DNA of 27,983 nucleotides from a virus: IMG/VR virus record IMGVR_UViG_3300028840_001224, positions 1-27,983 of that record; one strand, 5' to 3'. Position numbers and translations under genes: made by a program. Positions 1 through 5,546 of the stretch are shown piece by piece. Position 1 is the stretch's first letter. The number at the start of each line of letters is the position of its first letter. The notes under the pieces are model-generated. The model had not been told where the DNA came from, did no database searches, and was given only the letters and a program-made list of their open reading frames with translations.

Positions 1-114
1 GGCCCGATGAGGGGCCCTTCTGCTGCTGACGGTCAGCGCATCAACGCTGAGAGATTGGCTGCGGCGCAGGGAGACCCGAATGCGCCACAGGGATACGGTG
101 GATACGGAGGATAG
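1..114 (+). CDS. C-terminal end of an unidentified protein (5' end outside window)
   Basis: Frame 1 is open from the first base to a TAG at 112-114 and encodes 37 residues. The segment is rich in Gly, Ala, Pro and Gln and ends in GYGGYGG, a low-complexity tail. Its last codons contain GGAGGA at 106-111, which can serve as the ribosome binding site of the next gene, so the two are probably in one operon. Position just upstream of other basic plus-strand proteins fits a structural gene, but nothing in the visible part identifies it. Confidence 0.6.
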   Translation, partial: GPMRGPSAADGQRINAERLAAAQGDPNAPQGYGGYGG

Positions 115-116
115 AA

Positions 117-284
117 ATGAAGGGTTACAACAAGCACATGAAGACGGGCCAGCAGCCCTCGGGCTCCAGGATCAAGACCACCCGTCCCCCAGGCAAGGCC
201 ACCAAGGGCTCTCAGAGCAACAGCGCCAAGCCCAACATGAAGACCGGGCCGAACTACGGCGGGCCCCACGAGAAGGAGATGTAA
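117..284 (+). CDS. Small basic hypothetical protein, 55 aa
   Basis: This ATG at 117 follows GGAGGA by five bases and the frame closes at TAA 282-284. The product is rich in Lys, Gly, Ser and Asn, with the short repeats HMKTG and NMKTGPNYGG, and has no hydrophobic segment. It lies 2 bases after the preceding stop and 2 bases before the next ATG, so translation is likely coupled. I do not recognise a family. Composition and position suggest a small virion or DNA-associated protein (inference only). Confidence 0.65.
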   Translation: MKGYNKHMKTGQQPSGSRIKTTRPPGKATKGSQSNSAKPNMKTGPNYGGPHEKEM

Positions 285-286
285 CC

Positions 287-661
287 ATGGCGAATACGAA
301 GAGGGGTCAGGCGGTCGAGTCCTTCGACAACATGATGAAGGAAGGCGTCAGAAAGAGGCGGGCGAAGACGAAGAGGGGCCAGGCGGTCGAGTCCTTCGAC
401 AAGATGATGAAGGAGGGCGTCAGAAAGAGGCGGAAGGGGCAGACCCTCTCCGAGTACACCAAGGGGCTCAAGAAGAAGAAGAAGAAGCCGTCCCTGGACG
501 AACTCTCCCTAGGCAGAACAAGCGTGTCCGACATGGCGAAGAGGGCGAGAAGGGGCGTCATGAGCAGCGGCGGTACGCGTGCCAAGAAGAAGAAGGGCGG
601 CATGTCGATTGACGACAAGCTCAGGTGGGGCGTGTACAAGAGGAAGAGCGGTAAGTCATGA
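287..661 (+). CDS. Lysine/arginine-rich protein with tandem 24-residue repeat, 124 aa
   Basis: The start is ATG 287, two bases after the previous stop, with AGGAG (274-278) upstream; an open frame further upstream overlaps the preceding gene and is not needed. The N-terminus contains two near-identical 24-residue units (TKRGQAVESFDNMMKEGVRK and variant), encoded by adjacent 72-base units at 296-367 and 368-439. The rest has Lys-only runs followed by PSLDELSLG and a GMSIDDKLRWGVYKRK tail. The extreme positive charge suggests nucleic-acid contact, perhaps a packaged DNA-binding protein. No family recognised. It overlaps the next gene by ATGA. Confidence 0.7.
   Translation: MANTKRGQAVESFDNMMKEGVRKRRAKTKRGQAVESFDKMMKEGVRKRRKGQTLSEYTKGLKKKKKKPSLDELSLGRTSVSDMAKRARRGVMSSGGTRAKKKKGGMSIDDKLRWGVYKRKSGKS
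296..439 (+). repeat. 72-base tandem duplication within a gene
   Basis: Two adjacent units beginning ACGAAGAGGGG differ at only a few positions over 66-72 bases and encode the 24-residue repeat of the 124-residue basic protein. Differences are mostly silent or conservative. Confidence 0.8.
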
Positions 662-879
662 AGAAGCCAGTTGGCAAGAAGCCAGGCCGCAAGCGGAAGA
701 AGAGCCTCAGTCTCGACGCCCTCTCTGAGGCGCTGGAGAATGAGAAGGCCATGAAGGTCCCCGCTCCACCTCGGAAGAAGCGCAGGAGGGCCCCGAAGAT
801 GAAGCAGGGGAAGTGGGGCACTCAGGAACCAGCAGCGAAGCCCAACTACAAGGGCAATCGCATGGGAGAGGGCTACTAG
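658..879 (+). CDS. Small lysine/arginine-rich protein, 73 aa
   Basis: ATG 658 overlaps the previous stop (ATGA), a classic coupled start. The N-terminus is strongly basic (KKPVGKKPGRKRKK) followed by SLSLDALSEALE, which echoes the KKKKPSLDELSLG stretch of the upstream protein, so the two may share a short linear motif. The C-terminus is Gly/Asn/Tyr-rich. No membrane segment or known domain is visible. This is the last gene of the plus-strand run; a minus-strand tRNA begins two bases after its stop. Confidence 0.65.
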   Translation: MKKPVGKKPGRKRKKSLSLDALSEALENEKAMKVPAPPRKKRRRAPKMKQGKWGTQEPAAKPNYKGNRMGEGY

Positions 880-881
880 GC

Positions 882-955
882 TGGAAGGGGCGGGGGGAGT
901 CGAACCCCCGCTGCCTGGTTCAAAGCCAGGTGCTCTGCCGTTGAGCTACGCCCCT
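882..955 (-). tRNA. tRNA-Gln (anticodon TTG)
   Basis: The minus strand folds as a full cloverleaf: 7-bp acceptor AGGGGCG/CGCCCCT, anticodon loop CTTTGAA, T-loop TTCGACT, discriminator T and encoded CCA (882-884). It lies about 2.7 kb from the main array and its first two bases overlap the stop codon of the upstream minus-strand gene. It supplies one of two Gln anticodons in the window. Confidence 0.95.
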
Positions 956-1280
956 AGTAGCAAGCGGTTGCTTCTCCGATGGTAACGCACACGGTCAACT
1001 CGCCCCGCCTCCAGATGCTGGTAGCGGGGCCGTTCTTCGTAACGACAACTCCACGCTCCATGGGGATGACAAGGTGAGAATCCTTCTCGGACTTCAGAAC
1101 GACATAGCCCGCTTCGCGGCGTGGACGATAGCTGCCGTACTTGCGTTCGCACTCTTGAAGTGCTCTTTCGATAACGCTCGTTCCCTGGACCCTGGAGACC
1201 AGGTCGGGGGGAGCGGTGAGGTCGAGGTCGGATCCGAACGCTGGGGTGGCAAGCAGGGCAACAAGCAGGAAGATTCGCAT
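954..1280 (-). CDS. Small exported hypothetical protein, 108 aa
   Basis: The start codon at 1280 is preceded by AAAGGA, and the product begins with a short basic end and a hydrophobic stretch (MRIFLLVALLATPAFG) ending in a plausible signal-peptidase site, so it is probably exported by Sec. The mature part contains three Cys residues (ALQECERKYG, TVCVTIGEATACY). I do not recognise the family. The gene is divergent from the plus-strand gene at 1313, with only 32 bases between them, and its TAG overlaps the first two bases of tRNA-Gln. It is a minus-strand island between plus-strand genes. Confidence 0.65.
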   Translation of the reverse strand: MRIFLLVALLATPAFGSDLDLTAPPDLVSRVQGTSVIERALQECERKYGSYRPRREAGYVVLKSEKDSHLVIPMERGVVVTKNGPATSIWRRGELTVCVTIGEATACY

Positions 1281-1312
1281 ACTGTTATCCTTTCAGGGAA
1301 AGGGGTTCTCTC

Positions 1313-1609
1313 ATGATCACAGGAAAGCTTCACACTGGCACGGGTGCAGCGGTAGCACTATCCACGGTGGGTGTTCCGGCGCAGTTCAAAAAGCTGGACA
1401 TCCAGGCCAACGACGGGAACAGCGCAGACGCCTATCTGGGCGGCTCCACGGTCGCGGTGGACGGGACGGTGAACGCGTGGCTACAGCTAGCACCAGGCAA
1501 GTCGTACCACATCGGGGCCGAGTCCGGCGACCTGTTGGGGATCGACACCGCCAACACGTACATCATTGCCGCCTCCAGCGACCTCATCCACTTCATCGTC
1601 CACACCTAG
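1313..1609 (+). CDS. Hypothetical protein, probably virion-associated, 98 aa
   Basis: ATG 1313 has AGGGAAAGGGG upstream. The product is rich in Gly, Ala, Thr, Asp and Asn with alternating hydrophobic residues, suggesting a small all-beta protein, and it lacks a signal peptide. It sits directly before the fibre-like gene, whose AGGAGG ribosome site overlaps its stop region, so the two are co-transcribed. Size and position would suit a head decoration or small structural protein, but no diagnostic motif is visible. Confidence 0.65.
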   Translation: MITGKLHTGTGAAVALSTVGVPAQFKKLDIQANDGNSADAYLGGSTVAVDGTVNAWLQLAPGKSYHIGAESGDLLGIDTANTYIIAASSDLIHFIVHT

Positions 1610-1616
1610 GAGGGTC

Positions 1617-3299
1617 ATGATGAAGAGAGCACTTTTCGCACTCGCCGTCCTTCTCCTGGCCGGAACGGCTTCGGCTCAGATCAGCGGTGGCATTGACGAT
1701 GGCACGGTAACGGGAGATCTCCGGGTGACCGGGGACTTGACCGTTGATGGGGCCGTCTCCAGCACTGGCGTGAACACAGCCCCTTCCGGCTGCTCAACCC
1801 CAGGGTACGCCTGGACAGACGACACCGACACGGGGCTGTGCTTCGCTGCCGACGACTCGCAGGACACCTGGAGCGTTGACTACATGGCACTCGCCCTCGG
1901 TGGCGAGCCAGTAGCCCAGGTCTACACGGCGTCTGGTGGTGAGTACTTCTTCGAGGTACAGAACCCGAATCAGGCGGGAGCCCCAGGAGCCCCAAAGAGG
2001 ATGTTCAGGGTTAGGGGAGACGCCGACCTGACAAGGATCTACGCATACGCGCCAACAGAGGCTGCCGCAAGCATGGATCATGTGATGACCAGCACGTCCC
2101 ACACGTTGACCTATTACGATGCGCCGGACGACTCGGACTTCGTCATGTCCATGGACGGGATCATCAAGGTGGGTAACGGGTCTGCGTCCATTCCGTCGTA
2201 TTCGTTCCAGGGCGACCCCGACACCGGCTGGTACTACGGCACCGACGGTGAGGCGTCTGCCGAACTGTGGGGATCGGTTGCCGGGAACGAGACCTTCAAG
2301 ATGTGGGACAACGGTGAGGCACGCTACGTTGAGTTCTTTGGAACGTATACCGACTCCAGCAACTATGAAGGTTTCCAGATTGGCCTCGACACGGCTGGGC
2401 AGGTCAGCCTGCGTACGACCACGGCGGGCACCGGAACAGACAACATGTCCCTCAACCTATTCGGGGCTGGAACCGGAGACATCAACGCTTACGCGGACGT
2501 TGTCCCAGGGGGTGGAGAGGGGACGAAGGACTTGGGTGCGGACGGAACCGGGTGGCAGACCCTCTACCTTGGTGACGACTCCACGGGTGGCACGATCATC
2601 TTCGAGGGGATAGCCGGGGACGGGAACGAGGTCACTCTCGCCGCAGCGAACGCTTCCAGCGACACCACGTTCACCATCCCCAACGTGACCGGGACTGCGC
2701 TTGTTGCTGGGGTACAGAGCATCGCCGCAACGACCACGTTCAACATGGGCGGTAACACCTTCACGATTGATGGCGGCATCACCCAGATGCAGAACGTGGC
2801 CGGTGATCTTCCGGATGAAGGTGGCGTTGCCACCTACGCCCAAGTCTCCAACCAGACTGAAGATATCGGCGGCACTGGTAAGGAGTACTGGGTCACCCTC
2901 ACAGACAACACCGCGACGACGATTGCCGACATTGAACTTGCGGAGAATCGCCAGACGACCGGCGGGACCGTGAACCTGACAGCCACCTGTACAGACGCTA
3001 CGAACTATGCGTCTGGCACCCTCACTGCGACGTTCAACTGCACGACGTGGAACGCCGGGTCGGGCAACCCGTCCTGCGCTGTGACTGAGGCCGCAGAGGC
3101 GGTGACCACGGACGGAACCGCAACCATAGACACGATGACGATCAGTTTCTCAGTCTCACAAGACTATGCGGCGATGCAGGCAACAGTGGACTGCGGGGGT
3201 GTCACCCCATCGGTCCTTCGCGGGTACGCCCACATCACCACGGCTAGGTCGGAGAATCAGGGAAACTGGAGCATGTATAACGACGCGACAGCGCCATAA
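1617..3299 (+). CDS. Fibre/spike-like repeat protein with N-terminal Sec signal, 560 aa
   Basis: AGGAGGG (1608-1614) precedes tandem ATG codons at 1617 and 1620; spacing slightly favours the second. Residues 1 to about 21 form a signal peptide (KRALFALAVLLLAGTASA). Next come TGDLRVTGDLTVDGAV strand repeats typical of phage fibres and adhesin stalks. Two segments end in the DxDTG pattern common in phage tail and virion proteins (TDDTDTGLCF, FQGDPDTGWYYG), followed by long beta-rich Gly/Thr/Asp sequence. A paired-cysteine region lies near the C-terminus. Family knowledge points to an extended trimeric fibre. An export signal on such a protein is odd and raises the alternative of a phage-encoded surface adhesin. 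Confidence 0.75.
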   Translation: MMKRALFALAVLLLAGTASAQISGGIDDGTVTGDLRVTGDLTVDGAVSSTGVNTAPSGCSTPGYAWTDDTDTGLCFAADDSQDTWSVDYMALALGGEPVAQVYTASGGEYFFEVQNPNQAGAPGAPKRMFRVRGDADLTRIYAYAPTEAAASMDHVMTSTSHTLTYYDAPDDSDFVMSMDGIIKVGNGSASIPSYSFQGDPDTGWYYGTDGEASAELWGSVAGNETFKMWDNGEARYVEFFGTYTDSSNYEGFQIGLDTAGQVSLRTTTAGTGTDNMSLNLFGAGTGDINAYADVVPGGGEGTKDLGADGTGWQTLYLGDDSTGGTIIFEGIAGDGNEVTLAAANASSDTTFTIPNVTGTALVAGVQSIAATTTFNMGGNTFTIDGGITQMQNVAGDLPDEGGVATYAQVSNQTEDIGGTGKEYWVTLTDNTATTIADIELAENRQTTGGTVNLTATCTDATNYASGTLTATFNCTTWNAGSGNPSCAVTEAAEAVTTDGTATIDTMTISFSVSQDYAAMQATVDCGGVTPSVLRGYAHITTARSENQGNWSMYNDATAP

Positions 3300-3311
3300 T
3301 CCTAGGCTCCC

Positions 3312-3692
3312 ATGCCTCAGCGTGAAGCGAGGACGATCTACGACCTGGTGGACCGCCCAGAGGTGCGGACGCCAGACGGCCCCGCCACGCTCAATTCCAT
3401 TGGGATCGGGACGGATCGTGGTGAGGTTCTCATCCCACAGGTCCGACGCGGCCTAGACAGGCTGATGACCCCAGACGAGGCTTTCCAGCACTACCTGGCC
3501 ACGGGGGAACACCTCGGCATCTTCGATACGCCGGATGAGTCCACCGCCGAAGGGGCGAGGCTCTCCCGTGAGCAGGCTGGGATTGGAAGGGCTAAGGCTC
3601 AGATGGCCGCTGCCCACGTTCGGATGGGGCCCATGGCTGGTCTACTGATGAGCCTGTTTGGAGCGCCGGGAGGGATTCGAACCCCCGAATAG
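3312..3692 (+). CDS. Hypothetical protein ending antisense to tRNA-Cys, 126 aa
   Basis: The frame starts at ATG 3312, 12 bases after the fibre gene stop; no strong ribosome site is visible. The N-terminus resembles a linker (IYDLVDRPEVRTPDGPATLN) and the middle holds charged helical sequence (LTPDEAFQHYLATGEHLG-like) followed by an Ala-rich helix. Proteins of this kind, with a short segment about moderate-length helices and the phrase GIFDTPDEST, occur beside phage structural genes, but I cannot name the family. The last 11 codons lie antisense to tRNA-Cys, so the gene and the tRNA array converge and overlap by 34 bases. Confidence 0.65.
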   Translation: MPQREARTIYDLVDRPEVRTPDGPATLNSIGIGTDRGEVLIPQVRRGLDRLMTPDEAFQHYLATGEHLGIFDTPDESTAEGARLSREQAGIGRAKAQMAAAHVRMGPMAGLLMSLFGAPGGIRTPE

Positions 3693-3733
3693 TAGGGTTG
3701 CAGCCTACCGCGTTTCCGCTTCGCCACCGACGC
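3659..3733 (-). tRNA. tRNA-Cys (anticodon GCA)
   Basis: Acceptor GCGTCGG/CCGGCGC, anticodon loop CTGCAAC, T-loop TTCGAAT, discriminator T (usual for Cys) and encoded CCA. It is the last tRNA of the leftward array and overlaps the 3' end of the convergent plus-strand gene. Confidence 0.95.
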
Positions 3734-3740
3734 TTCTTGT

Positions 3741-3805
3741 TAAGGCTCTGTTTTACTTACCTAACAACCTGGTTCGTTTAGTAAAGGTTCAGGCCTGAGC
3801 CTTTA
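3741..3805 (-). other. Structured spacer with two nested/alternative hairpins
   Basis: The gap between tRNA-Cys and tRNA-Ser contains no open frame. An outer inverted repeat TTAAGGCTC / GAGCCTTTAA encloses a hairpin (3757-3784) with stem TTAC-CTAA/TTAGTAA and a 13-base loop. A second stem AAAGGTTCAG/CTGAGCCTTT (3783-3804) competes with the outer repeat. The 13-base loop recurs in reverse orientation at 7692-7704. It could be a stable RNA, a processing signal or a weak bidirectional terminator between convergent units. Confidence 0.4.
3783..3804. terminator. Candidate bidirectional terminator hairpin
   Basis: A near-perfect inverted repeat with AAAGG/CCTTT ends and a GGCC turn lies where the plus-strand gene at 3312 and the minus-strand tRNA array converge. 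Each side ends in only three T residues, so the call rests mainly on position. Confidence 0.3.
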
Positions 3806-3808
3806 ATA

Positions 3809-3895
3809 TGGCGGAGGGCACGGGACTCGAACCCGCAAGGCCCGAAGGCCACACCCGGATTCCAACCGGGCCGCTTTCCAATTCGCCTACCCTCC
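3809..3895 (-). tRNA. tRNA-Ser (anticodon GGA)
   Basis: Acceptor GGAGGGT/GCCCTCC, anticodon loop TTGGAAT, long class II variable arm, T-loop TTCGAGT, discriminator G and encoded CCA. One of four serine tRNAs in the array. Confidence 0.95.
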
Positions 3896-3897
3896 GT

Positions 3898-3985
3898 TGG
3901 CGGAAAATGGAGGATTCGAACCCCTACGCACTTCTGCGTACCCCGGCTTTCAAGGCCGGTTGCGAACCGATTCGCGGCATCTTCC
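3898..3985 (-). tRNA. tRNA-Ser (anticodon TGA)
   Basis: Acceptor GGAAGAT/ATTTTCC, anticodon loop CTTGAAA, long variable arm (TACGCAGAAGTGCGTA), T-loop TTCGAAT and encoded CCA. The preceding protein gene reads 62 bases into it on the same strand. Confidence 0.95.
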
Positions 3986-4463
3986 CCTTGTGACGTACGA
4001 CGTGGTCCGCAGCGTGGGTTGCAGCCCATGCGTCGGGCTTCCACAGCGCCTTGAACCCCTGCCCTACGACCATGCCTACAAGCTCCTGGAGGTACTTGCT
4101 GGACATGTGCTTCTCGGACGCGTTCGCGTCGATGTGGACTGTGAGTTCCGGCTGCTCGGGAAGCTTCATGGCTAGCTCCACGGACATCCAGACTTCCTTC
4201 GTGAGCCTCTCCCTGAGAGAGGTGATGCGAGGGTAGACCTCGCGGTAGTACGCAACCCTCCCACCCTTCGGAGGGTTGAGGACCACGACCACGGTCACGA
4301 ACTGGGTGTAGCGTCCGGTCTGGAGGGAGTCCGTGCCCACATGAACGACCTGGCCACGTCGCGTGGACTCCTTCACCCACTGGACGATGTCTTCGATCTT
4401 CTCCCCGGCTTCGAGCTTCTCCCCGCCGAGCGTCTTCCATTTCGACTTGTAGAGTGGCTTCAT
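3924..4463 (-). CDS. Predicted RNase H-like protein, DUF458/YkuK family, 179 aa
   Basis: The sequence matches the DUF458 (YkuK-like) family of predicted RNase H-fold nucleases. Visible signatures are the early acidic motif HVGTDSL (residues 41-47), a strand-rich segment, the second acidic strand VHIDANAS (109-116) and a conserved Ala/Asp-rich C-terminal helix (AWAATHAADHV). Asp45 and Asp112 are candidate metal ligands. The substrate is unknown; in this array RNA or tRNA handling is an inference. Its ATG overlaps the TGA of a stranded upstream tail (4460-4483). The last 20 residues are encoded inside tRNA-Ser(TGA), after the conserved domain has ended, so the natural C-terminus may have been replaced. 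Confidence 0.8.
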   Translation of the reverse strand: MKPLYKSKWKTLGGEKLEAGEKIEDIVQWVKESTRRGQVVHVGTDSLQTGRYTQFVTVVVVLNPPKGGRVAYYREVYPRITSLRERLTKEVWMSVELAMKLPEQPELTVHIDANASEKHMSSKYLQELVGMVVGQGFKALWKPDAWAATHAADHVVRHKGKMPRIGSQPALKAGVRRSA

Positions 4464-4503
4464 AGGTTGATCTTCCTCTTCGGTCTCTCGACTGCCTTGA
4501 AGG
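4460..4503 (-). pseudogene. Stranded 3' tail of a lost gene (PKRKINL-stop)
   Basis: Between the CCA end of tRNA-Ile(TAT) and the DUF458 start, the minus strand reads ERPKRKINL followed by a TGA that overlaps the DUF458 ATG (ATGA). The same C-terminal peptide ends the protein encoded at 20870-21766 (KPKRKINLREEA), and a relative ends the one at 8030-8746 (KKRKISLKEE). No start codon or body remains upstream because tRNAs occupy that space. The simplest reading is a gene body replaced by tRNAs with only its tail left. The alternative is a chance or functional leader sequence. Confidence 0.4.
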
Positions 4504-4578
4504 TGGTCCTCCCGATAAGCTTCGAACTTATACCCTGCCCCTTATAAGGAGGCTGCTCTTCCCTTGAGCTACGGGAGG
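4504..4578 (-). tRNA. tRNA-Ile (anticodon TAT)
   Basis: Acceptor CCTCCCG/CGGGAGG, D-stem GCTC/GAGC, anticodon stem GCCTC/GGGGC with loop CTTATAA, discriminator A and encoded CCA. The TAT anticodon reads AUA directly, without the lysidine-modified CAT tRNA that most bacteria use. Confidence 0.93.
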
Positions 4579-4584
4579 CCAGGT

Positions 4585-4669
4585 TGGCGGAAGGTGGAGG
4601 AATCGAACCCCTGCGCGGTGCGCACCCTGGTATTCGACACCAGTTGCCGACCATTCAGCGGCACCTTCC
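4585..4669 (-). tRNA. tRNA-Ser (anticodon CGA)
   Basis: Acceptor GGAAGGT/ACCTTCC, anticodon stem CTGGT/ACCAG with loop GTCGAAT, class II variable arm and encoded CCA. Its first base directly follows the CCA of tRNA-Ser(GCT), with no spacer. Confidence 0.95.
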
Positions 4670-4754
4670 TGGCGGAAGAGGGGAGAGTCGAACTCCCTCG
4701 GGCTATACCCTTACCCGGTTAGCAGCCGGGCTCCTGACCGTTCGGATCTCTTCC
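4670..4754 (-). tRNA. tRNA-Ser (anticodon GCT)
   Basis: Acceptor GGAAGAG/CTCTTCC, anticodon loop CTGCTAA, class II variable arm, T-loop TTCGACT and encoded CCA. It abuts tRNA-Ser(CGA) without a spacer. Confidence 0.95.
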
Positions 4755-4755
4755 A

Positions 4756-4831
4756 TGGAACCCCCCGCCGGATTCGAGCCGACGCCTCGGAGTTAGAAGC
4801 TCCGTGTGCTTGTCCATTACACCAGGGGGGC
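4756..4831 (-). tRNA. tRNA-Arg (anticodon TCT)
   Basis: Acceptor GCCCCCC/GGGGGGT (G1-U72 wobble), anticodon stem CGGAG/CTCCG with loop CTTCTAA, T-loop TCGAAT and encoded CCA. Reads AGA/AGG. Confidence 0.93.
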
Positions 4832-4868
4832 GATTTGCACCCTGTGAGGGCGCGTACTGCACTCGAAA

Positions 4869-4944
4869 TGGAACTCCCGTCGGGATTCGAACCCGAGGCC
4901 TTCTCCTTAGGAGGGAGATGCTCTTCCATCTGAGCTACGGGAGC
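4869..4944 (-). tRNA. tRNA-Arg (anticodon CCT)
   Basis: Acceptor GCTCCCG/CGGGAGT, D-stem GCTC/GAGC, anticodon stem TCTCC/GGAGA with loop CTCCTAA and encoded CCA. A 37-base spacer without visible features separates it from tRNA-Arg(TCT). Confidence 0.95.
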
Positions 4945-4946
4945 GT

Positions 4947-5021
4947 TGGAACCCCCTACCCGACTCGAACGGGTGCGCGTAGGTTCGTAGCCTACTGCTC
5001 TTCCATCTGAGCTAAGGGGGC
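4947..5021 (-). tRNA. tRNA-Arg (anticodon ACG)
   Basis: Acceptor GCCCCCT/AGGGGGT, D-stem GCTC/GAGC, anticodon stem GTAGG/CCTAC with loop CTACGAA and encoded CCA. A34 would need host TadA deamination to inosine to read all of CGU/CGC/CGA. Confidence 0.95.
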
Positions 5022-5026
5022 TCGGT

Positions 5027-5100
5027 TGGTAGGGACATGGGGACTCGAACCCCAATCGCCTGGTTGAAAGCCAGGTCGCTTGCCTTTAGCGTATGCCCCC
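5027..5100 (-). tRNA. tRNA-Glu (anticodon TTC)
   Basis: Acceptor GGGGGCA/TGTCCCT, D-stem CGCT/AGCG, anticodon stem CCTGG/CCAGG with loop CTTTCAA and encoded CCA. Confidence 0.93.
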
Positions 5101-5174
5101 GTCCAGCCCTACCCCGGTTGCGACTGGTCACAGGAACTCATTAGGGAGTGACTCTTCATGAGCCGGGGAGTCGC
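5101..5174 (-). other. Spacer with inverted repeats, no gene seen
   Basis: This 74-base gap between tRNA-Thr and tRNA-Glu has no credible tRNA or reading frame. It contains CCCCGG (5112-5117) paired with CCGGGG (5163-5168), GTCAC (5127-5131) with GTGAC (5148-5152), and CGACT (5121-5125) with AGTCG (5169-5173) in crossing order. It may be a stable non-tRNA transcript like the small RNAs found in the phage T4 tRNA cluster, or a degraded tRNA. Confidence 0.35.
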
Positions 5175-5245
5175 TGGAGCCCCACCAGGGTATCGAACCC
5201 TGCGAGCGCTGCTTACAAGGCAGTGCCGGTCCCTGACCGTGAGGC
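5175..5245 (-). tRNA. tRNA-Thr (anticodon TGT), minimal D-arm
   Basis: Acceptor GCCTCAC/GTGGGGC, anticodon loop CTTGTAA, T-loop TTCGATA, discriminator T and encoded CCA. The D region is abnormal: CGGTC-AGG-GACCG makes a stem with a loop of only three bases and leaves no normal position 8-9 linker. The length is 71 bases. It abuts tRNA-Phe without a spacer. Confidence 0.85.
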
Positions 5246-5321
5246 TGGTGGCTTCGAGTGGATTCGAACCACTATCGCCGTGCTCTTCAGGCACGCGCTC
5301 TACCGTTGGAGCTACGAAGCC
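5246..5321 (-). tRNA. tRNA-Phe (anticodon GAA)
   Basis: Acceptor GGCTTCG/CGAAGCC, D-stem GCTC/GAGC, anticodon stem CGTGC/GCACG with loop CTGAAGA, discriminator A and encoded CCA. Confidence 0.95.
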
Positions 5322-5326
5322 AAGTC

Positions 5327-5398
5327 TGGAGCCAACGCGGAGAATCGAACTCCGTCCTACTCCTTACGAAGGAGGTTGGACACCATGTCCTCGCTGGC
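5327..5398 (-). tRNA. tRNA-Thr (anticodon CGT), minimal D-arm
   Basis: Acceptor GCCAGCG/CGTTGGC, anticodon loop TTCGTAA on a CTCC/GGAG stem, T-stem CGGAG/CTCCG, discriminator T and encoded CCA. As in tRNA-Thr(TGT), the D-arm is a stem with a three-base loop (GGACA-TGG-TGTCC). The length is 72 bases. Confidence 0.83.
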
Positions 5399-5469
5399 GT
5401 TGATGGCTCCCCTGTGCTCAGGGCCTCTCCCCTTGCCAGAGAGCACGCGCACCACGCAGCCATCAATTC
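5399..5469 (-). other. Spacer forming a long stem-loop, no gene seen
   Basis: A perfect 9-base inverted repeat TTGATGGCT (5400-5408) / AGCCATCAA (5458-5466) closes a structure with an inner GTGCTC (5414-5419) / GAGCAC (5441-5446) stem. There is no tRNA cloverleaf or reading frame. Candidate stable RNA in the array. Confidence 0.4.
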
Positions 5470-5544
5470 TGGTCCCAGAGGTTGGGGTCGAACCAACAGC
5501 CTCTCGGTTATCAACCGAACGCTCTACCATTGAGCTACTCCGGG
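5470..5544 (-). tRNA. tRNA-Ile (anticodon GAT)
   Basis: Acceptor CCCGGAG/CTCTGGG, D-stem GCTC/GAGC, anticodon stem TTCGG/CCGAG with loop TTGATAA, discriminator A and encoded CCA. Confidence 0.95.
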
Positions 5545-5546
5545 GA

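Noticed and set aside
80-286. Upstream extension of the 124-residue basic protein in the same frame
   Set aside because: It overlaps the 55-residue gene and lacks a ribosome site, whereas the internal ATG at 287 is correctly placed after the previous stop.
3778-4440. 220-codon minus-strand frame overlapping the DUF458 gene
   Set aside because: It is in the wrong phase relative to the DUF458 family match and runs through two serine tRNAs.
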